A stretch of DNA of 64,000 nucleotides from Comamonadaceae bacterium (GTDB lineage: Bacteria; Pseudomonadota; Gammaproteobacteria; Burkholderiales; Burkholderiaceae_C): the NCBI GenBank assembly GCA_947478725.1, contig CANJWZ010000001.1, positions 220,630 through 284,629 of the forward strand, in the 5' to 3' direction. The notes beneath the pieces are model-generated. The model was given only the letters and a program-made list of their open reading frames with translations. It was not told the DNA's origin and did no database searches. Positions 1-7,214 of this stretch are shown piece by piece. Made by a program: the position numbers and the translations under genes. The number at the start of each line of letters is the position of its first letter. Within the stretch, counting starts at the first letter, position 1.

Positions 1-680
1 AAAGCCATGCGGCGGGCGTACTGGCTGAACTTGTGGCGGCTGTCCCGCTGGTCCAGATAAAACCCGGTTTTGTGGCCACTGGCCACGTCCAGGCTGAGCT
101 TCCAGTCGTGTTCCGTCAGGATGATGTCGGTGCTGCCAGACCCCGCGAGCCAACCGGTCGCTTCGGGCAGGCCTTCAAGTGAGCGAACACCTGCGTCTGA
201 GCGCTCATACAGCCTGGTCAAGCCGGTTTGCTTGAGCAATGCGTCCACAATCACGCCCTTGAAGCGCTCTGACCCGCAGCTGGAGAACTGCGCCACCAGC
301 GTATCGCCATACCTGTCCACCACCAGACCAGGCAGGCCGTCAGATTCGCCATGGATCAGCCTGATGCCATCGCTTTTGATGTCAAAAAGGCTTCTAGCCC
401 TTATGGTTCTTGCACAAGCAGCTATAAAAAACGAAGCGTCGATGCGCTGTGCCTCGTCAAAGCTCCAGACCCGTGCGCGGATTTTGGACTGCGGGCTGTA
501 AGCCGCCCAGCCCAAAAACTGGCCCTCATGGCTTTCAATGCGCACTGTCTCGCCCGCCTCGGCCAAGCCCACACCACCCCCGCCCGTCGCCAGGGCGCCG
601 TCAAACACCCAGGGGTGGCGGCGCAGCAGGGATTTTTCTTTTCCGGGTTTCAGACGCAGTGATTTCATGGCCTTATTCAT
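1..680 (-). CDS. rlmI: RlmI/RlmK-type SAM-dependent rRNA methyltransferase (3' end outside window)
   Basis: Reading leftward from 680, the protein begins MNKAMKSLRLKPGKEKSLLR and runs off the left edge. The N-terminal ~75 residues look like a PUA RNA-binding domain (RRHPWVFDGAL, then a GETVRI strand). Further on come DGLPGLVVDRYG and GHKTGFYLDQRDSR, the hallmark of the RlmI/YccW family, which makes 5-methylcytosine in 23S rRNA. The catalytic methyltransferase core lies outside the window. Two start codons (680 and 668) sit in an exact 12-bp tandem duplication, so each has the same AAGG signal and both are plausible. Residues near 79–98 (FFIAACARTIRARSLFDIK) are encoded by a copy of the dispersed repeat inserted in frame. 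The family call is firm; the exact methylated base is inferred. Confidence 0.85.
   Translation of the reverse strand, partial: MNKAMKSLRLKPGKEKSLLRRHPWVFDGALATGGGGVGLAEAGETVRIESHEGQFLGWAAYSPQSKIRARVWSFDEAQRIDASFFIAACARTIRARSLFDIKSDGIRLIHGESDGLPGLVVDRYGDTLVAQFSSCGSERFKGVIVDALLKQTGLTRLYERSDAGVRSLEGLPEATGWLAGSGSTDIILTEHDWKLSLDVASGHKTGFYLDQRDSRHKFSQYARRMA
375..431 (-). repeat. Dispersed two-hairpin repeat, copy 1 (in frame inside the rRNA methyltransferase gene)
   Basis: On the minus strand the copy reads TTATAGCTGCTTGTGCAAGA, then an AAGGGCTAGAAGCC hairpin and a T-rich tail. It shares ATAGCTGCTTG(C/T)GC and GGGCTA(G/C)AGGCC with the other ten copies in the window. It is translated as FIAACA..., the same frame used by the copy in the dctP signal sequence. 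Confidence 0.6.
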
Positions 681-793
681 GGCCTTATTGTCAGGCTGAC
701 CCTGACCCTGAATGGGTACCGCTCAAAGATAAGTTATTCAGGCCAGTGCCGAGTCGTCGTTAAACGCTGTTCTTGCCAAACTGCCGCGCTGCG

Positions 794-1768
794 CTACTTG
801 TCGGGCGTGGTTCTGGTCGCTCTGGGGTGTGCCGCGTCGTAGACACGGGCCAGATGCTGAAAATCAAGCCGTGTATACACCTGCGTGGTGGTGATGTTGG
901 CGTGGCCCAGCAGCTCCTGTACGGCCCGCAAGTCGCCGCTGGACTGCAGCACATGGCTGGCAAAAGAGTGGCGCAGCATGTGCGGGTGCACCGGCGTGGC
1001 CAAACCCGCCTGCAAGGAACGCTGTTTGAGCCGTACCCGGATGTGTTGTGGGCTCAGACGCTGGCCGCGCTCATTGATGAACAGGGCGGCGTCAGTTTTA
1101 GCCCACTGCGCGCGCTGGCTGACCCATTCAGCCAAGGCAGCCAGCGCCTTGCTGCCCACTGGCACGCTGCGCTTTTTGCTGCCTTTGCCCAGCACATGCG
1201 CCTCAGCGTTTTGGCGGTCAACCCAGCCGCGGGCATCCTTGCCATCCTGCACATCCAGCCCCACCAGTTCGCCAATCCGCAAGCCGCAACCGTAGAGCAG
1301 TTCAGTGATGCAGTGGTCACGCGCCTCCCGGATCGGGTGGCTGTCTTCAGACCTGAAGCTGGCCAGTTGCACCGCCTCTTCGACGCCCAGCGCCTTGGGC
1401 AGCGGCTTGGGCACCTTGGGGGCGCGCACATCCTGCACCGGGTTGCTGGGCACCAGGCCCTCGCGCCCCAACCAGCTATAGAAACCGCGCCAGCCCGACA
1501 GAATCAGCGCGATGCCGCGCGCCGTGCGGCCGGCGCTGTGCATGTGGGCCACCCAGCGGCGAATATGTGTGTTTTGTACCGATTGCAGCGACACACCGGC
1601 AGCCAGCGCGCTGGTTTGAAGTTTTTGCAGGTCGGCGGCATACAGCGCCACGGTGCGCTGGGCCAGACGCTTTTCAACCCGCACATGCGCCAGGTAACGC
1701 ACGGCGAGCGGGTCAAACTCAAAGACGCTGCCCTGATCGGTGTGATCTGCCTGCGCTTGGGCGGCCAT
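794..1768 (-). CDS. xerC: Tyrosine recombinase XerC
   Basis: This 324-residue site-specific recombinase would resolve chromosome dimers at dif together with XerD. Residues ~20–105 form the SAM-like core-binding domain and the rest the catalytic domain. The catalytic residues are visible: Arg164 in GCGLRIGELVGLDV, the HMLRH motif (His263, Arg266), His289 in ELLGHANITTTQ and the nucleophile Tyr298 in QVYTRLDFQHL. The start is the ATG at 1768, five bases after the stop of the DUF484 gene, so the two are probably co-transcribed; this pairing is common in proteobacteria. Length is slightly above the usual ~300 residues because of a longer N-terminus. XerD is not in the window. Confidence 0.93.
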   Translation of the reverse strand: MAAQAQADHTDQGSVFEFDPLAVRYLAHVRVEKRLAQRTVALYAADLQKLQTSALAAGVSLQSVQNTHIRRWVAHMHSAGRTARGIALILSGWRGFYSWLGREGLVPSNPVQDVRAPKVPKPLPKALGVEEAVQLASFRSEDSHPIREARDHCITELLYGCGLRIGELVGLDVQDGKDARGWVDRQNAEAHVLGKGSKKRSVPVGSKALAALAEWVSQRAQWAKTDAALFINERGQRLSPQHIRVRLKQRSLQAGLATPVHPHMLRHSFASHVLQSSGDLRAVQELLGHANITTTQVYTRLDFQHLARVYDAAHPRATRTTPDK

Positions 1769-1773
1769 GGGGG

Positions 1774-2472
1774 CTAAGCGGCGGTGGTTTGTGGCAGCAA
1801 ACGGGTCAGGGCCGCGCCGGCCAGATCGCCAATTTGCGCCAGGAAATCGGTCCCCATCGCAGCATGAAAGCGCTGCGGGTCGGTAGAGGCCATCACCAGC
1901 ATGCCAAAGGCTTCCTGCGCACCGTCTTCACGCAGGGGAATCATGGCGATCGACATCGCCATGGCCGGTTCAGGCAGCCAGTTGGCCGCCTCAAAACTTG
2001 AATTCATGCCGCAATACGGCGCGCCGAGTGAGGACGCAAAAGTCTGCGCATCGCTGCTCGCGCCGGAGGCAAATGGCTCGCCGGTGAACACGCCATTGAC
2101 ACGCCAGAGCTTGATGGCCGCCTGCGGAATGGCAAACTGGCCCTTGAGTTCATGCACGATGGTGTCGGGCAAGTCACGCGCATGCGCCGTGAGCAGCAGG
2201 TTGCGCGTGCAGCGCTGCAGCTTGCCAGCAATGGCCACGTTTTCCTGCCCGTGGCGAATCATGTCGACCATCCTGGCTTCAAGGATTTTGATCTTGTCAC
2301 GCAGCAGCTCTGCCTGACGCTCCTGCAAGCTCACCGCGCGGCTACCGTGGCCGCTGGACAATTGCACCGTGCCAAGCAGTTCAGCGTGACGCTCGAAAAA
2401 GTCCGGCGTATTGGCCAGGAAATTGGCGATATCGTCTTCCGTGATGGGATTGTTATGGTCAGTTGGGTTCAT
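1774..2472 (-). CDS. DUF484 family protein (GAF-like fold)
   Basis: The 232-residue protein opens with the DUF484 signature: DDIANFLANTPDFFERHAEL, followed by a helical stretch with SLQERQAELLRDKI and a GAF-like C-terminal half. Members of this family have no settled biochemical role, but the gene regularly precedes xerC, often downstream of dapF, as it does here. That conserved neighbourhood suggests a link to recombination or cell-cycle control; this is association only. No membrane segment or signal peptide is seen. The ATG at 2472 is the only good start. A 124-bp gap separates it from dapF. Confidence 0.88.
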   Translation of the reverse strand: MNPTDHNNPITEDDIANFLANTPDFFERHAELLGTVQLSSGHGSRAVSLQERQAELLRDKIKILEARMVDMIRHGQENVAIAGKLQRCTRNLLLTAHARDLPDTIVHELKGQFAIPQAAIKLWRVNGVFTGEPFASGASSDAQTFASSLGAPYCGMNSSFEAANWLPEPAMAMSIAMIPLREDGAQEAFGMLVMASTDPQRFHAAMGTDFLAQIGDLAGAALTRLLPQTTAA

Positions 2473-2516
2473 GGTGGGATTGTGATGGTTTTGCTGGGGA
2501 AACTATATAACGAGCC

Positions 2517-2596
2517 CAGCGAAGGGCCGCCCCTGGCAAGGTCAGCCCCCTGGTGGGGCAGCGCTGTACGCGAGGCAACAAGCGTGGGGACATCAT
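2517..2596. repeat. GC-rich intergenic element between dapF and the DUF484 gene
   Basis: The gap contains a small hairpin (GCCCC/GGGGC at 2545–2559) followed by AGCGTGGGGACATCATTT. The GGGGACAT segment is also found in the conserved core of the two structured elements near 40.8 kb, but no long self-complementary arms are present here. It may be an intergenic repeat remnant or a weak transcript end for dapF. There is no T-run. Confidence 0.3.
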
Positions 2597-3478
2597 TTAT
2601 GGAATATCAATCTCAGACTCAAAAACGGTGATTGCGGGCCCCGTCATCGTGACGGACTGGTCCAGCTCGCCAGACCACTCGATCGTCAGCACGCCGCCGC
2701 GCGTTTGCACGTCGACCACGCTGCCCAGCAGCCCAAGGCGAATGCCCGCCACCACCGCCGCGCAAGCCCCTGTGCCGCAGGCCAGCGTCTCGCCCGCACC
2801 GCGCTCGTAGACGCGCAGGCGGACGGTATGGCGATTGACGATCTGCATGAAGCCAGCGTTGACGCGCTTGGCAAAGCGCGCATGGCCTTCAATCAGGGGG
2901 CCCAGCTCGCGCACTGGCGCGGTCTCGACATCGTCGACCAGCAGCACGGCATGCGGGTTTCCCATCGACAAGACTGCTATGAATACAGGAGCTTCTGGTG
3001 CTTGAATTGAGGGCGCTAAAGCCACATTCAATGGCCACTTTTGCCAGGAATGGATGGTTTGCGGGCTGAGTCCCGCCGCATCAAACGGCACTTGGGCCAA
3101 GTCGAAGACCGGTGCGCCCATATCGACTGTCACACGGCCATCGCTTTGCAGGGTCAGGGTCAAAACGCGGTTCATGGTTTGCACCCGCAGCGTCGACTTG
3201 TCGGTCAAGCCCTGCTCACGCGCAAAGCGCACAAAGCAGCGCGCGCCGTTGCCGCAATGCTCCACTTCACCACCATCGGCATTGTGAATCACGTACGCAA
3301 AATCAACCGCAGGCGTTGGGGCGGGCCGTACCGACAAAATCTGGTCTGCACCCACACCGAAGTGACGGTCAGCCAAAAACCGGTACTGCGCTGGCGTCAA
3401 ACCCAGCAGGCCGCGCGTTTCATCAAGCACCACAAAGTCGTTGCCCGCGCCCTGCATTTTTGTGAATTTCACTTTCAT
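2597..3478 (-). CDS. dapF: Diaminopimelate epimerase DapF
   Basis: DapF interconverts LL- and meso-diaminopimelate in lysine and peptidoglycan synthesis without a cofactor, using two cysteines. Both are present: Cys75 in EHCGNGARC and Cys234 in [30 protein letters not shown] is the canonical N-terminus, so the ATG at 3478 is secure. The 293-residue length is above the usual ~275. The extra residues (about 151–168, [19 protein letters not shown]) come from a copy of the dispersed repeat read antisense, just before the conserved SMGNPHAV loop. The gene is divergent from the CMD-like gene, with 52 bp between their starts. Confidence 0.95.
   Translation of the reverse strand: MKVKFTKMQGAGNDFVVLDETRGLLGLTPAQYRFLADRHFGVGADQILSVRPAPTPAVDFAYVIHNADGGEVEHCGNGARCFVRFAREQGLTDKSTLRVQTMNRVLTLTLQSDGRVTVDMGAPVFDLAQVPFDAAGLSPQTIHSWQKWPLNVALAPSIQAPEAPVFIAVLSMGNPHAVLLVDDVETAPVRELGPLIEGHARFAKRVNAGFMQIVNRHTVRLRVYERGAGETLACGTGACAAVVAGIRLGLLGSVVDVQTRGGVLTIEWSGELDQSVTMTGPAITVFESEIDIP
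2976..3031 (+). repeat. Dispersed two-hairpin repeat, copy 2 (inside dapF, antisense to it)
   Basis: In + orientation this copy starts GCTATGAATACAGGAGCTTC and continues with GAGGGCGCTAAAGCC. It matches the family pattern GCTAT...GAGCT(G/T)CT...AGGGC..TA.AGCC. It lies in frame in dapF and adds about 17 residues to a surface region before SMGNPHAV. Confidence 0.55.
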
Positions 3479-3530
3479 GGCCGGATTATCGCGCTACGCT
3501 ATGGTTTTAAACACTCTTTGAAGACAAGCC

Positions 3531-4076
3531 ATGCGCATACCCGACTGGACCCCCTCAGCCAAACCCCAACCCAACGACCTGGTGCAAGCTATTTTGAAAC
3601 GCCGTGGCGGCGAACTGCTCAACCTCGACAAAGCCCTGCTGTGGAGCGAACCGCTGGCACGCGGCTGGAACGTGTACCTCAAAGCCGTGCGCACCGACCT
3701 GCCCACCAGTTGGAAGCTGCGCGAGCTGGGCATTTGCACCGTTGCGCTGCTGACAGGCGCAGCGTACGAATACCACCACCACGCACCCGATTTTTTAAAG
3801 GCTGGCGGCACGGAGGCTGAACTCGATGCCTTGGAGCAGATTTGCAAGGCAGATCCGCGTTTGGCCGCATCACATCAAGCGCTGGGTGCTGTTGAAAGCA
3901 TCGTGGTTCAATACGCCGCGCAAATGACGCTGGATGTCAAAGTCACAGACGCCGTGTTTGGGCAGCTCAAGCAGCATTTCGACACGACGCAAATCGTCGA
4001 GCTGACCGCCGCCATTGCCACCTACAACATGGTGGCCCGGTTTTTGGTGGCGATGGGGGTGTCGCCAGAGGTGTGA
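3531..4076 (+). CDS. Carboxymuconolactone decarboxylase-like protein
   Basis: This 181-residue soluble protein resembles the CMD/AhpD family. LRELGICTVALLTGAAYEYH followed by HHAPDFLKAGGTEAELDAL matches the family's active-site helix and the helix after it. The region has no CxxC pair, so it is not an AhpD-type peroxidase partner. The E/H-rich stretch is more like gamma-carboxymuconolactone decarboxylases and uncharacterised relatives. Neighbours do not show a pathway, and the substrate cannot be assigned. The ATG at 3531 has only a weak GAAG signal. The stop codon abuts that of the convergent Bug-family gene. Confidence 0.75.
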   Translation: MRIPDWTPSAKPQPNDLVQAILKRRGGELLNLDKALLWSEPLARGWNVYLKAVRTDLPTSWKLRELGICTVALLTGAAYEYHHHAPDFLKAGGTEAELDALEQICKADPRLAASHQALGAVESIVVQYAAQMTLDVKVTDAVFGQLKQHFDTTQIVELTAAIATYNMVARFLVAMGVSPEV

Positions 4077-5060
4077 TCAGTCGGCCTTGATGTTGTTGTC
4101 CTTGACCACCTTGGCCCAGATGTCCATCTGCTTGTCAATGAAAACGCGCGCTGCCTCAGGGGTGCCACCAATCACATCAATGCCCTGTGCATCGAGCTTT
4201 TTAGCGATGTCCGGGTTTTTTAAAACGGTGTTCAGCGCGTCGTTCATGCGTTTCAAAATATCTGGCGGGGTTTTGGCTGGGGCCAGCACGGCCCACCAGG
4301 CAGGGGCTTCAAAACCGGGGTAGCCACTTTCGGCCACCGTGGGCACATTGGGCAAGTCGGGGCTGCGCTTGCTGCTGGTCACGACCAGCGGGCGCATGCG
4401 GCCACTGTCAATGTGCGGCTTGGTCACAAACACCGAGCCAATCGATAAGGGGACGTGGCCAGCCACCGCATCGTTCATCAGCGGGCCACCGCCTTTGTAC
4501 GGGATGTGGGCCCAGTCGATGCCGCCGTTTTTACCCAGCAGCGTCATGGCCACATGGCCCAGGCTGCCCGAGCCAATGCTGCCGTAGCTGACGTTCTTTT
4601 TGGCTTTGGTGGCTGCCACCACGTCAGCAAAGGTTTTGTACTCGCTACCGGCAAAGGTGGCCAGCACCATCGGTGATGTGCCCACCAGCACGATGGGCGA
4701 CAAGTCTTTTTTGCTGTCAAACGGCATGTTGGGAATGAGCGCCGGATTGACGCCGTGGGTGTCAAACACCACCGCGAAGGTGTAGCCGTCTGGCGGGGCT
4801 GCGGCTACTGCGGCAGCGCCGATGGAGCCGGATGCGCCGCCCTTGTTTTCAACAATCACGGTTTGGCCCAGGGCGGTTTGCAAGGGCACCTGCAAAATGC
4901 GCGCGACCTGATCCACCGAGCCGCCCGGCGGGAACACCGCCACCAATTTGATCGGGCCGCGTGTCGGCCAGGCAGGCGTTGTTTGCGCTACGGCAGTTGT
5001 CGACAACACGGCAGTCGTCCCGATCAGGCAGGCCCAAAAAGAAAAGCGCTTTATCAACAT
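4077..5060 (-). CDS. Bug-family (TctC-type) periplasmic solute-binding protein
   Basis: An N-terminal signal peptide (MLIKRFSFWACLIGTTAVLS, cleavage near VAQ/TTPA) precedes a mature protein with the Bug signatures WPTRGPIKLVAVFPPGGSVD near the start and the NVPTVAESGYPGFEA motif near two-thirds. Such proteins bind carboxylates for tripartite tricarboxylate transporters. No TctA/TctB membrane genes lie nearby, as is usual for these expanded orphan receptors in Betaproteobacteria. I chose ATG 5060 over 5066 because a GGAG lies six bases upstream of it, whereas it directly abuts the earlier ATG. It diverges from the Nudix–MBL gene across a very short gap. Confidence 0.88.
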   Translation of the reverse strand: MLIKRFSFWACLIGTTAVLSTTAVAQTTPAWPTRGPIKLVAVFPPGGSVDQVARILQVPLQTALGQTVIVENKGGASGSIGAAAVAAAPPDGYTFAVVFDTHGVNPALIPNMPFDSKKDLSPIVLVGTSPMVLATFAGSEYKTFADVVAATKAKKNVSYGSIGSGSLGHVAMTLLGKNGGIDWAHIPYKGGGPLMNDAVAGHVPLSIGSVFVTKPHIDSGRMRPLVVTSSKRSPDLPNVPTVAESGYPGFEAPAWWAVLAPAKTPPDILKRMNDALNTVLKNPDIAKKLDAQGIDVIGGTPEAARVFIDKQMDIWAKVVKDNNIKAD

Positions 5061-5086
5061 GGTCATCTCCGTGATTAAATGATGTC

Positions 5087-6775
5087 ATGGTAAGACCAAA
5101 TCAACTACTCCAACCTACGCGAGAACCCGTAGCGCTGCGCCCCGCCGCCACCGTTTTGCTGCTGCGCGATGGCGAGCACGGCATCGAAGTGCTGATGACG
5201 CGCCGTTCCATGACAGCCAGCTTTGCGCCGGGCGCTTACGTGTTTCCGGGCGGCGGCATTGATGCCGCAGACAGTGCGGCACACCGCCAATCCACCCGCA
5301 GGCCGACCCAAAGTGACCTGCACCTGACGCAAGCCATTGCTGCCATTCGGGAAAGTTTTGAAGAACTTGGCGTGCTGCTGGCGCGCCGTGCTGATGGAAG
5401 CCACATCACCACCGCCGACATTGCCGCATTGGACCGAAAAGCGCCGTTTGCCGCGCAGTGCCAGGCGCGCGGCTTGACCTTGGCCGGCGCTGACGTTTTT
5501 GTGCTCGCCCATTGGATCACCGACCGCGACTTGCCGCGGCGCTTTGACGTGCCGTTTCTGGTCGCCCGTATGCCAGAAGGCCAAGAGCCTGTGGCTGACG
5601 AGTCAGAGCAATTCGAGCCCGAATGGATACGCCCAGCCGATGCGCTTGCCAAGCACGCAGCGGGCAACTTTTTAATGATCTTCCCGACCATTCGCACGCT
5701 GGAGCGCTTGCAACACTACGCCAGCGTGGACGCCGTTTTAAATGCTTGCAAAGGTGAAAAGCCGCTGTGGACATCCTGTCCACGGGCCGGCTTTCTGAAA
5801 GGCCAGACGGCACGCTACATGGAGCATGAATCGCCCTTCGGTGAGCTGGCGCTGACCAGCCCGGACGGACAGGTCGTGCACACGCTGGACTGGCAAAGCG
5901 ATGCGCCCGTCAAGCTGCTCAAAAACCTCATGCGCCTGACCGCCCCCAACCCGGGCGTGATGACCGGGCCCGGCACCAACAGCTATCTGGTGGGCGATGC
6001 GCTGTCCGGCTATATCGCCATCGACCCCGGTCCGGCCGATGCCGACCACCTACAGCGGCTCTATCAGGCCGCTGGCGGCGACATCCGCCTGATTGTGTGC
6101 ACCCACTCTCACCCCGACCATTCACCCGGTGCGCGGCCATTGCAAGCGCTGTGCGAGGCGGCAGGCAGGCGGCCGCTGATCGCAGGCTTGCCATCCGCCG
6201 ACACCGCGCGTGCAGACAGCGCCTTCACACCAGACTGGACGCTATCGAATAATGAGCTGCTCAACCACATATCTCAGGGTCAAAAGCCCGATTTGATACC
6301 TGAAAACAGCCAAAACGGGCACACGTTGAAGGTTTTATTCACCCCAGGCCATGCGGCCAACCACCTGTGCCTGGTGTTGCTTGAAGACGGCCTGCTGTTC
6401 AGTGGCGACCATATTCTGAACGGCAGCACCACGGTCATCAATCCGCCAGATGGCAACATGAATGCCTACTTGGATTCTTTGGACTTGTTGAGCCAGGCCT
6501 GCGATGAAAACGCGATCGAATTCATCCTGCCCGCCCATGGCTACGCGATTGGCCAGGCCAAAACCGCGATTGCACAACTCAAGGCGCATCGCCTGAAACG
6601 CGAAGCCAAAATCATCGGTGTGATGCAAGCGCTGCCTGATGGCACGCTGGATGACTGGGTCCCGCTGGCCTACGACGATGTGGATCAGCGCCTCTGGCCG
6701 GTGGCCAAGCGTTCATTGCTGGCGCATGTGGAGCGACTTCAATCGACGCCCCTGTCGGGAAAAATAAAAGTGTGA
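5087..6775 (+). CDS. Nudix–metallo-beta-lactamase-fold fusion hydrolase
   Basis: This 562-residue protein joins two hydrolase folds. Residues ~15–240 look like a Nudix domain (YVFPGGGIDAADS, and RESFEELGV matching the REUXEEXGU box). Residues ~265–480 are an MBL-fold domain with the metal motif THSHPDH (His340, His342, Asp344, His345), FTPGHAANHLCLV and FSGDHIL. A winged-helix-like tail follows, as in LACTB2-type proteins. The real substrate is unknown; RNA or nucleotide substrates are a guess from the MBL subfamily. Residues ~386–404 (LSNNELLNHISQGQKPDLIP) are encoded by a dispersed repeat copy between MBL strands. The stop codon overlaps the 3' end of rnpB by two bases. Confidence 0.82.
   Translation: MVRPNQLLQPTREPVALRPAATVLLLRDGEHGIEVLMTRRSMTASFAPGAYVFPGGGIDAADSAAHRQSTRRPTQSDLHLTQAIAAIRESFEELGVLLARRADGSHITTADIAALDRKAPFAAQCQARGLTLAGADVFVLAHWITDRDLPRRFDVPFLVARMPEGQEPVADESEQFEPEWIRPADALAKHAAGNFLMIFPTIRTLERLQHYASVDAVLNACKGEKPLWTSCPRAGFLKGQTARYMEHESPFGELALTSPDGQVVHTLDWQSDAPVKLLKNLMRLTAPNPGVMTGPGTNSYLVGDALSGYIAIDPGPADADHLQRLYQAAGGDIRLIVCTHSHPDHSPGARPLQALCEAAGRRPLIAGLPSADTARADSAFTPDWTLSNNELLNHISQGQKPDLIPENSQNGHTLKVLFTPGHAANHLCLVLLEDGLLFSGDHILNGSTTVINPPDGNMNAYLDSLDLLSQACDENAIEFILPAHGYAIGQAKTAIAQLKAHRLKREAKIIGVMQALPDGTLDDWVPLAYDDVDQRLWPVAKRSLLAHVERLQSTPLSGKIKV
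6241..6298 (+). repeat. Dispersed two-hairpin repeat, copy 3 (in frame inside the Nudix–MBL gene)
   Basis: The copy reads GCTATCGAATAATGAGCTGC, then TCAGGGTCAAAAGCCCGATT, and keeps the GCTAT...GAGCTGCT...AGGG...AAGCC...TTTGA order of the family. It is translated in a different frame from copies 1 and 8. Confidence 0.5.
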
Positions 6776-7148
6776 AGCCCGCCGATAAGCCGGATTTTGT
6801 GCGCTGAGGCGTTTTTCAACGCCGCAGTGTGACCGCCATTAATCTGGGCCGGGAGTCGCCTACCCGGCTCGGTGCTACCTACCCGCCAGCTCAGCGGACC
6901 GCCTCAATGCTGGCCTATTTGGTATTGCTGCGCGTAGAGATTGCCCGTTTCACCCGGCAGTCAAGTTGCCCTGACTGCCGACTCGTCTCTGTTGCTCTGA
7001 TCCTCACCTCACGGTGGAGAGGTGTTACCTCCTACGCTGTCCTGTGCAGTCCGGACGTTCCTCCAGTGCGGGGTTTCCCCCACAACAACTTTCGTTGCTG
7101 TCCCTTGCAAATTGCTCGAGTTGCACCAGCGGCGGTCTGGCGTGCTTC
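6774..7148 (-). ncRNA. rnpB: RNase P RNA (class A)
   Basis: Read on the minus strand, this 375-nt RNA matures tRNA 5' ends. It starts GAAGCACGCC and ends GGCGGGCTTC, and these pair as helix P1 with one mismatch. Conserved blocks appear in order: GAGGAACGTCCGGACTGCAC (P4/J3-4), AGAGCAACAGAGACG, ATACCAAATAGGCC and the 3' AATCCGGCTTATCGG. The common first block is GAGGAAAGTCC; here one A is C. Both ends were set from the P1 pairing. The 3' end overlaps the stop codon of the convergent Nudix–MBL gene, so the two transcripts are head-on without a spacer. Confidence 0.95.
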
Positions 7149-7156
7149 ACGGCGTG

Positions 7157-7162
7157 ATTATC
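7157..7162 (-). promoter_or_regulatory. Probable -10 element of rnpB
   Basis: GATAAT on the minus strand lies eight bases before the predicted first base of rnpB (7148), the right distance for a sigma-70 -10 box. No strong -35 was found 16–18 bp further up. This site falls between rnpB and the divergent FAD oxidoreductase start. Confidence 0.5.
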
Positions 7163-7214
7163 GGCGCAACTTAAAATGCAGCTTGATCCGAAAAACAGAT
7201 CCACGAAAGTTGCC

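Noticed and set aside
773..1777. Long + strand ORF (334 codons) across xerC
   Set aside because: It is the mirror of xerC in a GC-rich gene; no family motifs, while the minus strand has all recombinase catalytic residues.
2517..2596. Third copy of the structured element family
   Set aside because: It shares only GGGGACAT with the cores at 40.8 kb; the long arms and the AAGGAGGAG segment are missing.
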